From NCBI GenBank assembly GCA_964598255.1, contig CAZRBA010000136.1, forward strand, positions 62,001-126,000: DNA of 64,000 nt, given 5' to 3'. Made by a program: the position numbers and the translations under genes. A model generated the notes under the pieces. The model had not been told where the DNA came from. It worked only from the letters and a program-made list of their open reading frames with translations, and ran no database searches. Source of the DNA: Caldithrix sp964598255. GTDB taxonomy: Bacteria > Calditrichota > Calditrichia > Calditrichales > Calditrichaceae. This document shows positions 8,498-17,999 of the stretch, one piece after another; position 1 is the first letter of the stretch; the number at the start of each line of letters is the position of its first letter.

Positions 8498-9784
8498 CTA
8501 TGCATTACTTTCTTTTGCTTTAACCAATAAAAATTTAAAGAATACTGGCCCTAAAAATTCATTAATAACAACTGTTGCAATTAAAATAGACTTAAAAATC
8601 GTACCTATTTCTCCAGGAATGGCTTTTTCTACTATATTGGCCAAACCTACGGCAATACCTGCTTGTCCTAAAAATCCCAACCATGAATAATGCTTTATTA
8701 TTTTATCTTCTTTAAGAAAATATCCGGCAATAAAATTACTCAAATACAAAAATAACATGCGCAGCAAAATTAACAACAATGTCATGGCAAAGGCTTTTTT
8801 AAGCGTTTCCAAATGCAAACTTGCTCCGGCAAAAGTAAAAAAAATAATATACAAAGGCAGCGATGTTTTTTCGATGCCTTTGATCAATTCTTCTCCTTTT
8901 TGCGAAAAATTCTCCACCACAATTCCGGTCATAATGGAACTAATTAAAATTTCCAAACCAAAAATACCACTCAGTTCTGTTAATAGTATTCCCACTAAAA
9001 ATAAAAACAAAGCCCTTTCGACCTGAACATATTTAAGGAATAGGATAATAATGATACCCATGCCTATTCCCAAACCCAGTGACCCCAGAACATTATAAGT
9101 CAATCGGATTACTTCTTCTCCGGTAAAATGGAATTGATCCACAAGAAACGTTTTTGCATACGTAATAACCAAAGGGAAAAGCAACACCACAATAATGGCT
9201 TTTAACACCGTTACGGATAATACGATTTCGGTGGTTCTTCCCTTGGCTTTCAACTCTGTAATAATGCCCATTGTCGTCGCTGGAGATTTGGATAACGCTG
9301 TTGCCGAGAACAAGATGGCAAACCCTATTAAATATTGATCGTTGCTAATAAAATGGCCCAAAAAAAGTTTTGTTAATGGTATTAATAAAAAATACAAAGC
9401 GAAAAAGACCAAAAATATTTGATTGAACAAAATAAATAATACCGGTTTAATTATTTTTTTTATCCGATTAAATTTTAATTCTCCGCCTGCCGTTATAGCG
9501 ATAAATGCCAATGCAAAATTTTCAAAAAAATGAAGTTGGTGAAGATTTTCGTGCGTTAAAAAATGCAAAAAATTTGGCCCGATTAATAAACCGGTAATCA
9601 TAAATCCGGTTAACTTGGGAAGCTTCAAATTGTTTAATAATTTTGCTATGAGAAAAGCCCCGATAAGCATAATGCCGATAAGCAATAGGTTCTTTACATC
9701 CGATGATAGATTACCGGATTCAAAATAATGTGTTAAGAGATAGTAAAGCCCAAATAAAAATACAAACCCTATTATCTTTTTCAT
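8498..9784 (-). CDS. CPA2-type cation:proton antiporter-like membrane protein, second of a pair
   Basis: 428 residues and about a dozen predicted membrane helices, with no RCK/TrkA-N domain. Family features include NLKLPKLTGFMITGLLIGPN (the first inverted-repeat loop) and ENFALAFIAITAGGELKF. The helix expected to carry the ion-binding acidic residue reads EIVLSVTVLKAIIVVLLF, with Leu-Lys where many CPA2 proteins have Asp. Its ATG overlaps the stop of the preceding homologue by four bases (ATGA), which implies translational coupling and perhaps a heterodimer. Ion and direction are unknown; loss of transport in this subunit is possible. Confidence 0.75.
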   Translation of the reverse strand: MKKIIGFVFLFGLYYLLTHYFESGNLSSDVKNLLLIGIMLIGAFLIAKLLNNLKLPKLTGFMITGLLIGPNFLHFLTHENLHQLHFFENFALAFIAITAGGELKFNRIKKIIKPVLFILFNQIFLVFFALYFLLIPLTKLFLGHFISNDQYLIGFAILFSATALSKSPATTMGIITELKAKGRTTEIVLSVTVLKAIIVVLLFPLVITYAKTFLVDQFHFTGEEVIRLTYNVLGSLGLGIGMGIIIILFLKYVQVERALFLFLVGILLTELSGIFGLEILISSIMTGIVVENFSQKGEELIKGIEKTSLPLYIIFFTFAGASLHLETLKKAFAMTLLLILLRMLFLYLSNFIAGYFLKEDKIIKHYSWLGFLGQAGIAVGLANIVEKAIPGEIGTIFKSILIATVVINEFLGPVFFKFLLVKAKESNA

Positions 9785-10953
9785 ATTTCGGTGTCTTTTT
9801 TGTTCATCACAAATAAGATTAATGCATTCGTTATAAAATAACTTAATACAATAATTGTTAATATATTCAATAACGGTTGGCTGTGATTGGTAAAATAAGC
9901 ATCTAATACCATTGCTAATGACAAACTGCTCATACCATATAAAACATGCCTGTTTTCTTTTTTCTTGTTTTTGCTATTTGCTTGTAAATACTGGCCAAAA
10001 TATCCTGCCGTAAATTTTGCCACTCCCATGCTTCCTAAAAATAGAAGAAAAAGAAAAATTAAACCCAAGACATTAAAATTTAAATACAAACCTATTGCAA
10101 AAAGCAGAATAAAGTTTAACGGTTTTTCCCATTCTTGGACGGTCATTAAGATTTTTTTGGTATCTACCTTAAAATTTATAATCAAAACCCCGAGTAAAAA
10201 ACTAAGAAACAAAATACTATTGTGCAGATACCGCGCCATACCTACCACAATCAAAATCAATCCGATAACCAGAAGTGACTCTTCTTCCACTATTTTAAAT
10301 TCGTTATCCAAGTACTTATAAAATAATGCCAATAGTACGACCAAAAAATAGGCAAAGCCATTAACAAGCAGCGCATGTTCCAAATTTAAATGTGTAAGCT
10401 GGTAAATAAAGAATACCAATCCTAAAAAAATAATTCCTAACACATTATCAAAAGCAGTGGTAAATTGCAAAAAATGAGCAGTGGTCGAACGAATATTGCC
10501 TTGTTTGACCAATAAACCAACCCCTAAAACCGACCCCATACTTCCGACAATGGACAAAAGAAAAATGTAAAGAAATGAAATATGAATCCATGTCAATTTG
10601 TTAAAAAGAAGTAATAATATGGTTATTATAAAAAAGGTAATGACAAAATGAATTAAAGATGTGGCAAAATATCTCTTCGGAAAACGCCGAATCCCCTTGA
10701 TATTTAATTGCAATCCGATTAAAAAACCTGTCCAACCAAGAATAAAATTAAAAAAAAATTCTGCCTTTTTTAACACAGATAAATCCAATATATTCAATAT
10801 ATTAGGTTTTGAAATTATTCCTAAAATCAAATAATAAAACCCGGAATATACAAGAAAACCAAAACCAACCTTTTTTATGTTAACATGCGCAATGAAATAC
10901 TTGCCTATTATGGCAAGTACCACAAGAAACACCAGTCCTAATACAGAAGTCAT
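9781..10953 (-). CDS. CPA2-type cation:proton antiporter-like membrane protein, first of a pair
   Basis: 390 residues, almost entirely hydrophobic helices. It shares layout with the next gene: FFFNFILGWTGFLIGLQLNI corresponds to the neighbour's ENFALAFIAITAGGELKF, and TTAFDNVLGIIFLGLVFF corresponds to the helix that in CPA2 transporters holds the acidic ion site. Here an Asp is kept, followed by Asn. Sequence similarity between the two partners is low, so this is an old duplication or a distant pairing. No soluble regulatory domain is attached. Translation is coupled to the downstream gene. Confidence 0.65.
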   Translation of the reverse strand: MTSVLGLVFLVVLAIIGKYFIAHVNIKKVGFGFLVYSGFYYLILGIISKPNILNILDLSVLKKAEFFFNFILGWTGFLIGLQLNIKGIRRFPKRYFATSLIHFVITFFIITILLLLFNKLTWIHISFLYIFLLSIVGSMGSVLGVGLLVKQGNIRSTTAHFLQFTTAFDNVLGIIFLGLVFFIYQLTHLNLEHALLVNGFAYFLVVLLALFYKYLDNEFKIVEEESLLVIGLILIVVGMARYLHNSILFLSFLLGVLIINFKVDTKKILMTVQEWEKPLNFILLFAIGLYLNFNVLGLIFLFLLFLGSMGVAKFTAGYFGQYLQANSKNKKKENRHVLYGMSSLSLAMVLDAYFTNHSQPLLNILTIIVLSYFITNALILFVMNKKDTEI

Positions 10954-11038
10954 ATTGAATGCATTTTTAATTAAATTAAACGAACGTTGTATTTTAAGAA
11001 AACATCATATCTATCTCAAATGAGTTTTTACAATAAAA

Positions 11039-11061
11039 AAACCCCGATTATCTCGGGGTTT
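11039..11061 (-). terminator. Rho-independent terminator after murQ
   Basis: AAACCCCGA and TCGGGGTTT arms with a five-base loop; on the minus strand the stem runs directly into seven T residues. It lies 20 bases after the murQ stop and probably ends the transcript from the rpmH-rsmG block. Confidence 0.88.
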
Positions 11062-11080
11062 AAAATCCATTTGTATTTTT

Positions 11081-12019
11081 CTATTTTTTACGTTTATCGC
11101 GTTTGTAAGCCTGTAATGCTTTTTTCAGAAAACCATCGTTTTCATTAATATATCTTTTGGCAACATCTACGGTTTCGTTTGTCTTCGCGATAAATATGGC
11201 CGTTTTTACATGCCCTTTAGCCGTTTTTAAACATTCCGCTGCGCGATCATAATCCACATTGGCGGCCATCATAATAATTCGTTTGGATCTTTCGATGAGC
11301 TTCTTGTTATTTTGTTGTAAATCTATCATCATATTTTCATAAACTTTGCCCAATTTAATCATAGATACGCTGGTTAACATATTTAATACCATTTTGGTAG
11401 CTGTGCCAGCTTTCAAACGTGTAGATCCCATAATAACTTCTGGCCCCGGTACCGGGCAAATTGCCACATCTACATCATATTGCAAATCTTCTCTCGGATT
11501 ACAAATAACCGCGATTGTTTTTGCTCCACGCTTTCGCGCTTCTTTAATAGCCCCGACCACATAAGGTGTCCTTCTGCTGGCAGCAATACCGCAAACCACA
11601 TCATTTTCATTAACTTCAAGCTCTGCCACATCTTGGGCTCCGTACTCTTCGTGATCTTCGTATCCTTCAACGGCAATCGTTAGTGCTTTGTATCCCCCCG
11701 CAATTCTGCCCACCACCATATCCGGATCAACGCCAAACGTTGGCGGGCACTCCACAGCATCCAAAACCCCCAAACGTCCTGATGTACCCGCTCCGAAATA
11801 ACACAGTCGTCCTCCTTTTTTGAAGGCTTCGGTTATAATCTCTATGGCGTTTGCAATGTAGGGCAATTCTTTTTCTACTGCATAAGCTACTTTTTTATCT
11901 TCATTATTAAATACTCGCACTGCATCCAACGTATCCATCACATCAATTTCCATTGAATTCGGATTACGCATCTCGGTTACCAAACCCGACAATTCTTCAA
12001 ATAATTTTTTTTCTTCCAT
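11081..12019 (-). CDS. murQ: N-acetylmuramic acid 6-phosphate etherase
   Basis: Cleaves the lactyl ether of MurNAc-6-phosphate to give GlcNAc-6-phosphate and lactate in peptidoglycan recycling. 312 residues, normal length. The SIS fold is clear: RLCYFGAGTSGRLGVLDAVECPPTFG is the signature, followed by CGIAASRRTPYVVGAIKEA and MGSTRLKAGTATKMVLNMLT. The start overlaps the end of rsmG by 23 bases, so it is the last gene of the origin-side operon. No MurNAc transporter or AnmK kinase is in the window. Confidence 0.95.
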   Translation of the reverse strand: MEEKKLFEELSGLVTEMRNPNSMEIDVMDTLDAVRVFNNEDKKVAYAVEKELPYIANAIEIITEAFKKGGRLCYFGAGTSGRLGVLDAVECPPTFGVDPDMVVGRIAGGYKALTIAVEGYEDHEEYGAQDVAELEVNENDVVCGIAASRRTPYVVGAIKEARKRGAKTIAVICNPREDLQYDVDVAICPVPGPEVIMGSTRLKAGTATKMVLNMLTSVSMIKLGKVYENMMIDLQQNNKKLIERSKRIIMMAANVDYDRAAECLKTAKGHVKTAIFIAKTNETVDVAKRYINENDGFLKKALQAYKRDKRKK

Positions 12020-12671
12020 GTAAAAACTCCATACTTACTAAACACTTTTCTTTCAAATATTCTGAAAAATCATAAAAATCGTTTTTTTGAACATTCATTT
12101 TAACCGACTCTTTAAATACATCCGGAATATCTTCATCAAGATTACACGGTTTCATTGTTACCAATACTGCTTTTTTCTCTTGTAAGAACGAGCCCGTTAA
12201 CTCTAACAAATTTTTTATCGAAGCCACCGCACGCGCCGTTATTAAATCTATTTTCAATGTATGTTTACCCTGCCATAATTCAAACCGCTCATTTACCACC
12301 TTAAATTCCAATTCTAATTCTTTTTTTACCTTTTGTAAAAAAAGTGTTTTTTTACGAGACGAATCCAGCAACCAAAACCTATTTGCCGGTAATGCTATTG
12401 ACATAACCACCCCAGGCAACCCCGCACCTGTACCCAAATCCAAAATATTCAATCTGTCTTCCCCACCGTAATGCAACACATAATCAACAAAAACAAATGC
12501 GGGTAAAATATGACGCTCTACTATATGCGTAACATCTCCTTTGGACACCAAATGAATTTTTTGATTCCACCTGACAAGTAATTCCACATAAGCATCAAGC
12601 CGAACTTTTTGGTCTTGATTTAAAAAAATACCCCTTTCTTTCAAAAACAACACAATATCATCAATAGTCAT
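11997..12671 (-). CDS. rsmG: 16S rRNA (guanine(527)-N7)-methyltransferase
   Basis: SAM-dependent methyltransferase that modifies G527 of 16S rRNA. 224 residues. The SAM-binding loop ILDLGTGAGLPGVVMSIA is diagnostic, followed by the second-strand Asp in FWLLDSSRKKTLFL and ITARAVASIKNLLEL. It follows mnmG, as in many genomes with the rpmH-rnpA-yidC-mnmE-mnmG-rsmG block. In many bacteria parA and parB come next; here murQ comes next instead. Confidence 0.94.
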   Translation of the reverse strand: MTIDDIVLFLKERGIFLNQDQKVRLDAYVELLVRWNQKIHLVSKGDVTHIVERHILPAFVFVDYVLHYGGEDRLNILDLGTGAGLPGVVMSIALPANRFWLLDSSRKKTLFLQKVKKELELEFKVVNERFELWQGKHTLKIDLITARAVASIKNLLELTGSFLQEKKAVLVTMKPCNLDEDIPDVFKESVKMNVQKNDFYDFSEYLKEKCLVSMEFLHGRKKII

Positions 12672-12679
12672 AACCAGCG

Positions 12680-12695
12680 TGTTCCACGTGAAACT
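12680..12695. promoter_or_regulatory. parS-like ParB-binding site (15 of 16 bases)
   Basis: TGTTCCACGTGAAACT agrees with the established ParB consensus TGTTNCACGTGAAACA at all positions but the last. It fills the gap between the rsmG start and the mnmG stop. With the perfect copy at 14558 it makes a centromere role plausible. Confidence 0.8.
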
Positions 12696-14549
12696 TTAAA
12701 TCATCTTCATTTTTTCAAGATAAATCATTAACACTGTTAAATCGGCGGGTTTAACACCGGAAATACGTGCGGCCTGTCCTAAATTAAGCGGCTTTATGGT
12801 TGATAATTTTTCACGTGATTCTGCTGAAAGCGCTTCAATTTTTGTATAATCAAAGTTGTCCGGTATTTTTTTATTTTCCAACTGGCGAAATTTTAATACC
12901 TGCTGCCTTTGACGCTCAACATAACCTTGATATTTAATGTTATATTCTACTTCATTTATCGATGAAATCCGATAGAAATTGTCTGAAAAAAGTGGTAACA
13001 AGTTTTTTAATTTTATTTCTGGTCGTTTAAGCAAATCCGCTGCGGCTTGCACGCGCTTTAACTCTTTAGAAACCCCCTTAAACTTAATATTAAAATCTTC
13101 AGGAATTATTTTTGCAGACTTAACCTTTTGCTCTAGGTCTTTTATTTCTTTTTTCTTTTGGATGAATTTTTCATAGGTTTTTTCGTCTACCAATCCCAAA
13201 CGCCACCCTTTTTCCATTAATCGCAAATCGGCATTATCATGGCGCAGAATTAAACGAAATTCTGCACTGGAAGTAAACATTCTATATGGTTCCGTATGTA
13301 TTTTACTGATCAGATCATCAACCAAGACCCCTACATATGCATCTGCCCGATCCAAAACAAATGGGGGTTTTTGCAAGAGTTTTTGTGCAGCATTTATTCC
13401 GGCAACTATTCCCTGCGCCGCTGCTTCTTCATAACCAGATGTACCATTGATTTGACCGGCAAAAAACAAATTTTCTACTTCTTTTGTTTCCAGTGTATTT
13501 TTTAATTGATGAGGCGGAAAAAAATCGTACTCCACCGCATAACCAAGACGAACAATACGAGCATTTTCCAAACCGTTAATTGTCCGTATTGCCTTCTCCT
13601 GCGTATCAATGGGTAAACTTGTCGAAAATCCGTTTACATAAACTTCGTCGGAAGTATATCCTTCGGGTTCTAAAAAAATTTGATGTTTGTTTTTTTCGGC
13701 AAACCGAAAAATTTTATCTTCGATAGATGGGCAATATCTCGGTCCGGCTCCGTGTATCATTCCCGTAAAAAGAGGAGATCGGGCAAAACCGGATCTTAGA
13801 ATTTCATGGGTTTTTTCATTGGTATGGGTTATATAACAATTAATTTGGGGTTGTTCTATTTTTTCTGTTGAAAAAGAAAAAGGAACAGGATTTTCATCCG
13901 GCTTTTGCACAATTAATTTTTCATAATTAATGGACTTTCGATAAACGCGAGGCGGGGTACCAGTTTTAAGACGCCCTGCTTCGAAACCATAGGAAACCAA
14001 AGATTCTGTTAAACCTATTGCCGGAAGTTCTCCGGCTCTGCCGGCTGCCAATTTATTTAATCCGATATAGATCACTCCATTTAAAAAGGTACCGGCGGTT
14101 ATAATAGCCGCATTTGTACGTATCTTACCAAGGTTTTTTAAAATTACATGAGTTATACGACCATTGTTAATTTTAACCCCGACAGCCATATCTTCGATAA
14201 TTGTTAAATTATCTGTCGCATTTAAAAATTTTTGTGCTGTTTTCGCATACCCCAGACGGTCGGCCTGAGCTCTTGGTGATTGAACAGCCGGACCTTTTGA
14301 CGTATTGAGCATTTTAAAATGAATACCTGCTTTATCGATTATTTTGCCCATCAAGCCGCCAAGAGCATCTATTTCGCGCACCAACTGCCCCTTGGCCAAC
14401 CCACCAATAGCAGGATTACATGACATCAAACCTATTTTTCGTTTATCCAGAGTGATCAATGCTGTATTAAGGCCTAACTTAGCCGATACATACGAGGCCT
14501 CTATTCCAGCATGCCCTCCTCCAACTACAATCACATCAAATTTTTTCAT
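12696..14549 (-). CDS. mnmG: tRNA uridine-5-carboxymethylaminomethyl modification enzyme MnmG (GidA)
   Basis: FAD-dependent partner of MnmE that installs the (carboxymethyl)aminomethyl group on wobble uridine 34 of certain tRNAs. 617 residues. It shows the dinucleotide-binding FDVIVVGGGHAGIEASYVSA, the SCNPAIGGLAKGQLVREID signature, GRLKTGTPPRV, and the FFAGQINGTSGYEEAAAQG segment; a C-terminal helical domain binds MnmE. It lies 31 bases downstream of mnmE, with a parS-like site on either side of the gene. Confidence 0.97.
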   Translation of the reverse strand: MKKFDVIVVGGGHAGIEASYVSAKLGLNTALITLDKRKIGLMSCNPAIGGLAKGQLVREIDALGGLMGKIIDKAGIHFKMLNTSKGPAVQSPRAQADRLGYAKTAQKFLNATDNLTIIEDMAVGVKINNGRITHVILKNLGKIRTNAAIITAGTFLNGVIYIGLNKLAAGRAGELPAIGLTESLVSYGFEAGRLKTGTPPRVYRKSINYEKLIVQKPDENPVPFSFSTEKIEQPQINCYITHTNEKTHEILRSGFARSPLFTGMIHGAGPRYCPSIEDKIFRFAEKNKHQIFLEPEGYTSDEVYVNGFSTSLPIDTQEKAIRTINGLENARIVRLGYAVEYDFFPPHQLKNTLETKEVENLFFAGQINGTSGYEEAAAQGIVAGINAAQKLLQKPPFVLDRADAYVGVLVDDLISKIHTEPYRMFTSSAEFRLILRHDNADLRLMEKGWRLGLVDEKTYEKFIQKKKEIKDLEQKVKSAKIIPEDFNIKFKGVSKELKRVQAAADLLKRPEIKLKNLLPLFSDNFYRISSINEVEYNIKYQGYVERQRQQVLKFRQLENKKIPDNFDYTKIEALSAESREKLSTIKPLNLGQAARISGVKPADLTVLMIYLEKMKMI

Positions 14550-14557
14550 AGTCTCAT

Positions 14558-14573
14558 TGTTTCACGTGAAACA
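14558..14573. promoter_or_regulatory. parS ParB-binding site (perfect 16-bp consensus)
   Basis: TGTTTCACGTGAAACA is an exact match to the bacterial parS consensus and is part of a perfect 18-base palindrome at 14557-14574. It sits in the 31-base gap between mnmE and mnmG, about 4 kb from the candidate origin, as expected for a chromosomal centromere. parA and parB themselves are not in the window. Confidence 0.92.
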
Positions 14574-14580
14574 AACTTTA

Positions 14581-15945
14581 TTACTTTCCTATACAAAATT
14601 GTGAAAAGATATTATTTAAAATATCTTCGTTGGTTATTTCACCTGTTAATTCGGACAAAATGTCGATAATTTGGCGTAGCTCCATCGAAACAAATTCATA
14701 TCCTAAATGGCTTTTCAAAACTTTTTTGGCTTTAGTTATAGTCTCTTTTATCTCTTTTAACTTTTTATACTGACGCTCATTATTCAAAAAAAGTTCATTG
14801 CTTTCATTATAATGTATTTTTTTGATGATCGTATCTTTTATTTTTTGAATATTGATGTTTTTCTTGGCAGAAATGTAAATCCACTTATTGTTGTCAAATC
14901 GGTTTTCTTTTTTAATACCCAAATCGTATTTGTTTCCGATAAAAATAATTTTTTCTTCATATTTTTTTGCGATCTTTAATATATAATTATCTTCTTTGCT
15001 AAAATAATTTGAAATATCAAATACCATTAAAATGATATCCGCTTTTTTGTAAAGTTTCTTTGCGCGTCTAACACCCTCTTGTTCTATTTTATCTCCTGAA
15101 GTACGGATACCTGCTGTGTCTAAAAATTTAATCAAAATATTATTAAAATATATTTCATCATGAACGATATCGCGAGTAGTGCCGGGAATTTCGGAAACCA
15201 TTACACGGTCTTTTTTTAATAATGCATTCATTAAGCTGGACTTTCCCACATTCGGTTTACCGGTAATCAAAACTGTAATACCTTGTTGCAACAAACGCCC
15301 CTGTTGATAGCTTTTTAATAAAACGGTAATTTTCTCTTCCGTTTTTTGTAAAATATTAAGTATTTCTTTTTCATCGATGACTTCAATATCTTCTTCTGCA
15401 AAATCAAGATTTAATTCCAATAAGGACAAACTATTGATAATATTTTTTCTTAATTCTTTTAATTCTTCCGATAATTTTCCGTCTAACTGATTCAAGGCGT
15501 TTTGCAATGCCTGATCCGATTTGGCTGCAATTAAAGCAGCTACGGATTCTGCCTGAACCAAATCTATCTTTCCGTTCAAAAAGGCGCGTTTTGTAAATTC
15601 ACCTGGTTCTGCCAAACGACAACCTTGTCTTATAAATAATTCAATGATTTTTTCAGTAATTAAAATATTACCATGACAGCTTATTTCAACAACATCTTCT
15701 CCTGTGTAAGAATGCGGTTTTTTGTACAAAAAAACAACGACATCATCCAGATGTTTGTTTTGTTCATTGACTAACTGACCGAAAAAAAAACGATTCCCTG
15801 GACTTTTCGATATATCTTTTGAAAAAAAACGATTGGACAAAGGGATAGCATTCATACCGCTTATGCGAATTACATGAACACTACCCCCGTTCAAAGAGGT
15901 TATCGGAGCAATTATCGTGTCTTTATTTAATAAATCACCTCTCAT
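14581..15945 (-). CDS. mnmE: tRNA modification GTPase MnmE (TrmE)
   Basis: Works with MnmG on wobble U34 of tRNA. 454 residues: N-terminal tetrahydrofolate-binding domain (DTIIAPITSLNGGSVHVIRI), a helical domain, an inserted Ras-like G domain with GKPNVGKSS (G1), DTAG (G3) and NKYD (G4), and the C-terminal CIGK, whose Cys is needed for modification. The ATG at 15945 has GGGGA four bases upstream. It is followed by mnmG and preceded by yidC in one operon. Confidence 0.97.
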   Translation of the reverse strand: MRGDLLNKDTIIAPITSLNGGSVHVIRISGMNAIPLSNRFFSKDISKSPGNRFFFGQLVNEQNKHLDDVVVFLYKKPHSYTGEDVVEISCHGNILITEKIIELFIRQGCRLAEPGEFTKRAFLNGKIDLVQAESVAALIAAKSDQALQNALNQLDGKLSEELKELRKNIINSLSLLELNLDFAEEDIEVIDEKEILNILQKTEEKITVLLKSYQQGRLLQQGITVLITGKPNVGKSSLMNALLKKDRVMVSEIPGTTRDIVHDEIYFNNILIKFLDTAGIRTSGDKIEQEGVRRAKKLYKKADIILMVFDISNYFSKEDNYILKIAKKYEEKIIFIGNKYDLGIKKENRFDNNKWIYISAKKNINIQKIKDTIIKKIHYNESNELFLNNERQYKKLKEIKETITKAKKVLKSHLGYEFVSMELRQIIDILSELTGEITNEDILNNIFSQFCIGK

Positions 15946-15968
15946 CGATTCCCCGTTTAAGGTGATCT

Positions 15969-17768
15969 TTATTTTCTCTTTTTCGTTTTTTTGGAAGCGG
16001 TAACAGGAACAACTTCTTTATCTCCAAGCCCCCGATTAATGTAAAGCTGCTGAATTATGGTTAAAATATTAAACATGGTATAGTATAAATTCAAACCGGA
16101 TGATAATTGATTAAAAATCAACAGCATAAAAATGGGCATAATATAAATCATGGCCTTTTGTTTGGGATCTTGCGTAGTCATCTTCGATTGGAAAATCATT
16201 GTAATGGCCATTAATACCGGTAAAATATTAAATTCATTTCCGTAAAACGGTAATGAAAAAGGAAGATGGAATAATCCTTCCGGGCGGCTTAAATCATTAA
16301 TCCACCCAGGAATGAATACAGCTCCTCTTAACTGAATGGTAGATCGAAACACAACATAAAGAGCAAAAAGCAAAGGCATTTGCAATAGCATCGGTAAACA
16401 GCCGCCCATGGGATTAACACCATATTCTTTATATAATTTCATCATCTCTTTGTTTAAGCGTTGCGGATCATCTTTGTATTTTGCTCTTAATTCTGTCATT
16501 AGCGGCTGAATTTTTTGCATTTCTCGCATTGACTCGTAACTTTTTTTAGTCAATGGATATAGAACAAGTTTTATTAAAATGGAAAATAAAATAATTACAA
16601 TCCCGTAATTAGGAATAAACTTGTTAAAAAACATTAAAATATAAAGAACCGGTATACTGAAAAAACGTAAACTTCTTTCGTACCAACCATTATTTAAAAC
16701 AAGTTTTTGTAAATCATTTCCATATTTTTTAAGCTGAAAATAATCCAATGGCCCCAAATAATATCGGAATGTATTATTCCCCTTTTGATTGTAACGCACA
16801 TTGAATGTGACATCATACAAGCCGTGTACGATGTCTTTGATTTTTATGCCTTTTCCGCCTAAAATAACCCCGTCAATAATGTTGGATTTATCTTCATTAA
16901 TTACTCCTGTTAAAAAATACTTGGTTTTAACAGCTAACCATGAAGCCGACCCCGTTAAATTTAAAGGCTTTTGTGTTCCTTCTTTTTCTATTTTATAATC
17001 TTCCAAATCTTCTGCCATATAAACATAGGCTTTCGAATAGCTATTATCTTCTCTCAAAGATGCTTCGGTTAAGGGCATTCCATTTTTCCAACCAATCTGG
17101 AACTGGTTGTTTAATAAAATCTTGTCAGGATTCTCAAATGAAACTTGCACATCAAAATGATAGCGATCTCCGTAAAATGTAATTTTTTTACTAACTTTTG
17201 AACCCTGAAAATAAAAATAAAAATTTAGGGTATAACTCTGCCCTTTAGGGATTATTGTTTTGGAATCGGAATTATCCGTTTTATATAAAATATCTTTAGT
17301 GTCTATGGTCTGTCCGGAGCGGCTAATAAACGCAAAATATTCATTATTTTTAAATTGATCTTTAATAAAATTGACATAAGAAGAATCATAGGTTTCAAAC
17401 TTTTTTAAGGTAAATTCCTTTAATGTCCCTCCCCCTTTATTAGATACAACCGCATGAATTATATCTGTATCAATAATAAAATCTTTTTCGTTTTCCGCTT
17501 GTTGAATTTGATCAATAGGAAGCTTAGAAACGTTTTCGTTTTCACTTTTTTGCACTATCGGAACTTGTGTAGTTTTTTCTTCTTTACTTTCAGTAGGTTG
17601 CTTTTTAGCCACCTTTGCTTTCTTTGTCTGTATTACGGAATCTTTTTTAACTACACTATTGGCAACTTTCTTAGCTGGAGGCGGCGGAGAAATCATCTGT
17701 TGATAATAAGGCCATAAAATGATTATAACACCAATTAATATCAATGCAATGATTGATTTTCTATCCAT
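15969..17768 (-). CDS. yidC: Membrane protein insertase YidC
   Basis: Inserts and folds inner-membrane proteins with or without SecYEG. 599 residues, the long Gram-negative form: an N-terminal membrane anchor (SIIALILIGVIIILWPYY), a Lys/Pro/Val-rich linker, a periplasmic beta-sandwich domain at about 95-340, and the conserved five-helix core (NYGIVIILFSILIKLVLYPL, MREMQKIQPLMTELRAKYKD, GCLPMLLQMPLLFALYVVFR). A Lys-rich tail ends KKTKKRK. It lies between yidD and mnmE. Confidence 0.96.
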   Translation of the reverse strand: MDRKSIIALILIGVIIILWPYYQQMISPPPPAKKVANSVVKKDSVIQTKKAKVAKKQPTESKEEKTTQVPIVQKSENENVSKLPIDQIQQAENEKDFIIDTDIIHAVVSNKGGGTLKEFTLKKFETYDSSYVNFIKDQFKNNEYFAFISRSGQTIDTKDILYKTDNSDSKTIIPKGQSYTLNFYFYFQGSKVSKKITFYGDRYHFDVQVSFENPDKILLNNQFQIGWKNGMPLTEASLREDNSYSKAYVYMAEDLEDYKIEKEGTQKPLNLTGSASWLAVKTKYFLTGVINEDKSNIIDGVILGGKGIKIKDIVHGLYDVTFNVRYNQKGNNTFRYYLGPLDYFQLKKYGNDLQKLVLNNGWYERSLRFFSIPVLYILMFFNKFIPNYGIVIILFSILIKLVLYPLTKKSYESMREMQKIQPLMTELRAKYKDDPQRLNKEMMKLYKEYGVNPMGGCLPMLLQMPLLFALYVVFRSTIQLRGAVFIPGWINDLSRPEGLFHLPFSLPFYGNEFNILPVLMAITMIFQSKMTTQDPKQKAMIYIMPIFMLLIFNQLSSGLNLYYTMFNILTIIQQLYINRGLGDKEVVPVTASKKTKKRK

Positions 17769-17789
17769 ACTATTTACTACCTTCCAATG

Positions 17790-17999
17790 TTATTTAACGG
17801 GGTCATATCCGCCTGGATGATACGGATGACATTTACTAATGCGCACAATCGAATACCATCCACCTTTAACAACACCATGCTTTTTAATCGATTCATAGGC
17901 ATATTCCGAACAGGTGGGATAAAAGCGGCATGTCGGTGGTTTTAAAGGTGAAATGAATTTTCTATAAAACTGAATCATCAGTAAAAGCAGTTTTTTCAT
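17790..17999 (-). CDS. yidD: Membrane protein insertion efficiency factor YidD
   Basis: 69 residues. FYRKFISPLKPPTCRFYPTCSEYAYE and the C-terminal KCHPYHPGGYDPV are diagnostic of YidD, a small membrane-associated protein that helps YidC-dependent insertion. The start overlaps the end of rnpA by 38 bases; GGAG stands just before the ATG. A later in-frame ATG at 17978 is possible but would remove part of the amphipathic N-terminus. Confidence 0.93.
   Translation of the reverse strand: MKKLLLLMIQFYRKFISPLKPPTCRFYPTCSEYAYESIKKHGVVKGGWYSIVRISKCHPYHPGGYDPVK

Noticed and set aside
12811..12818. CACGTG core in mnmG as a third parS site
   Set aside because: Only the eight-base core TCACGTGA fits; four or more of the outer consensus positions differ.
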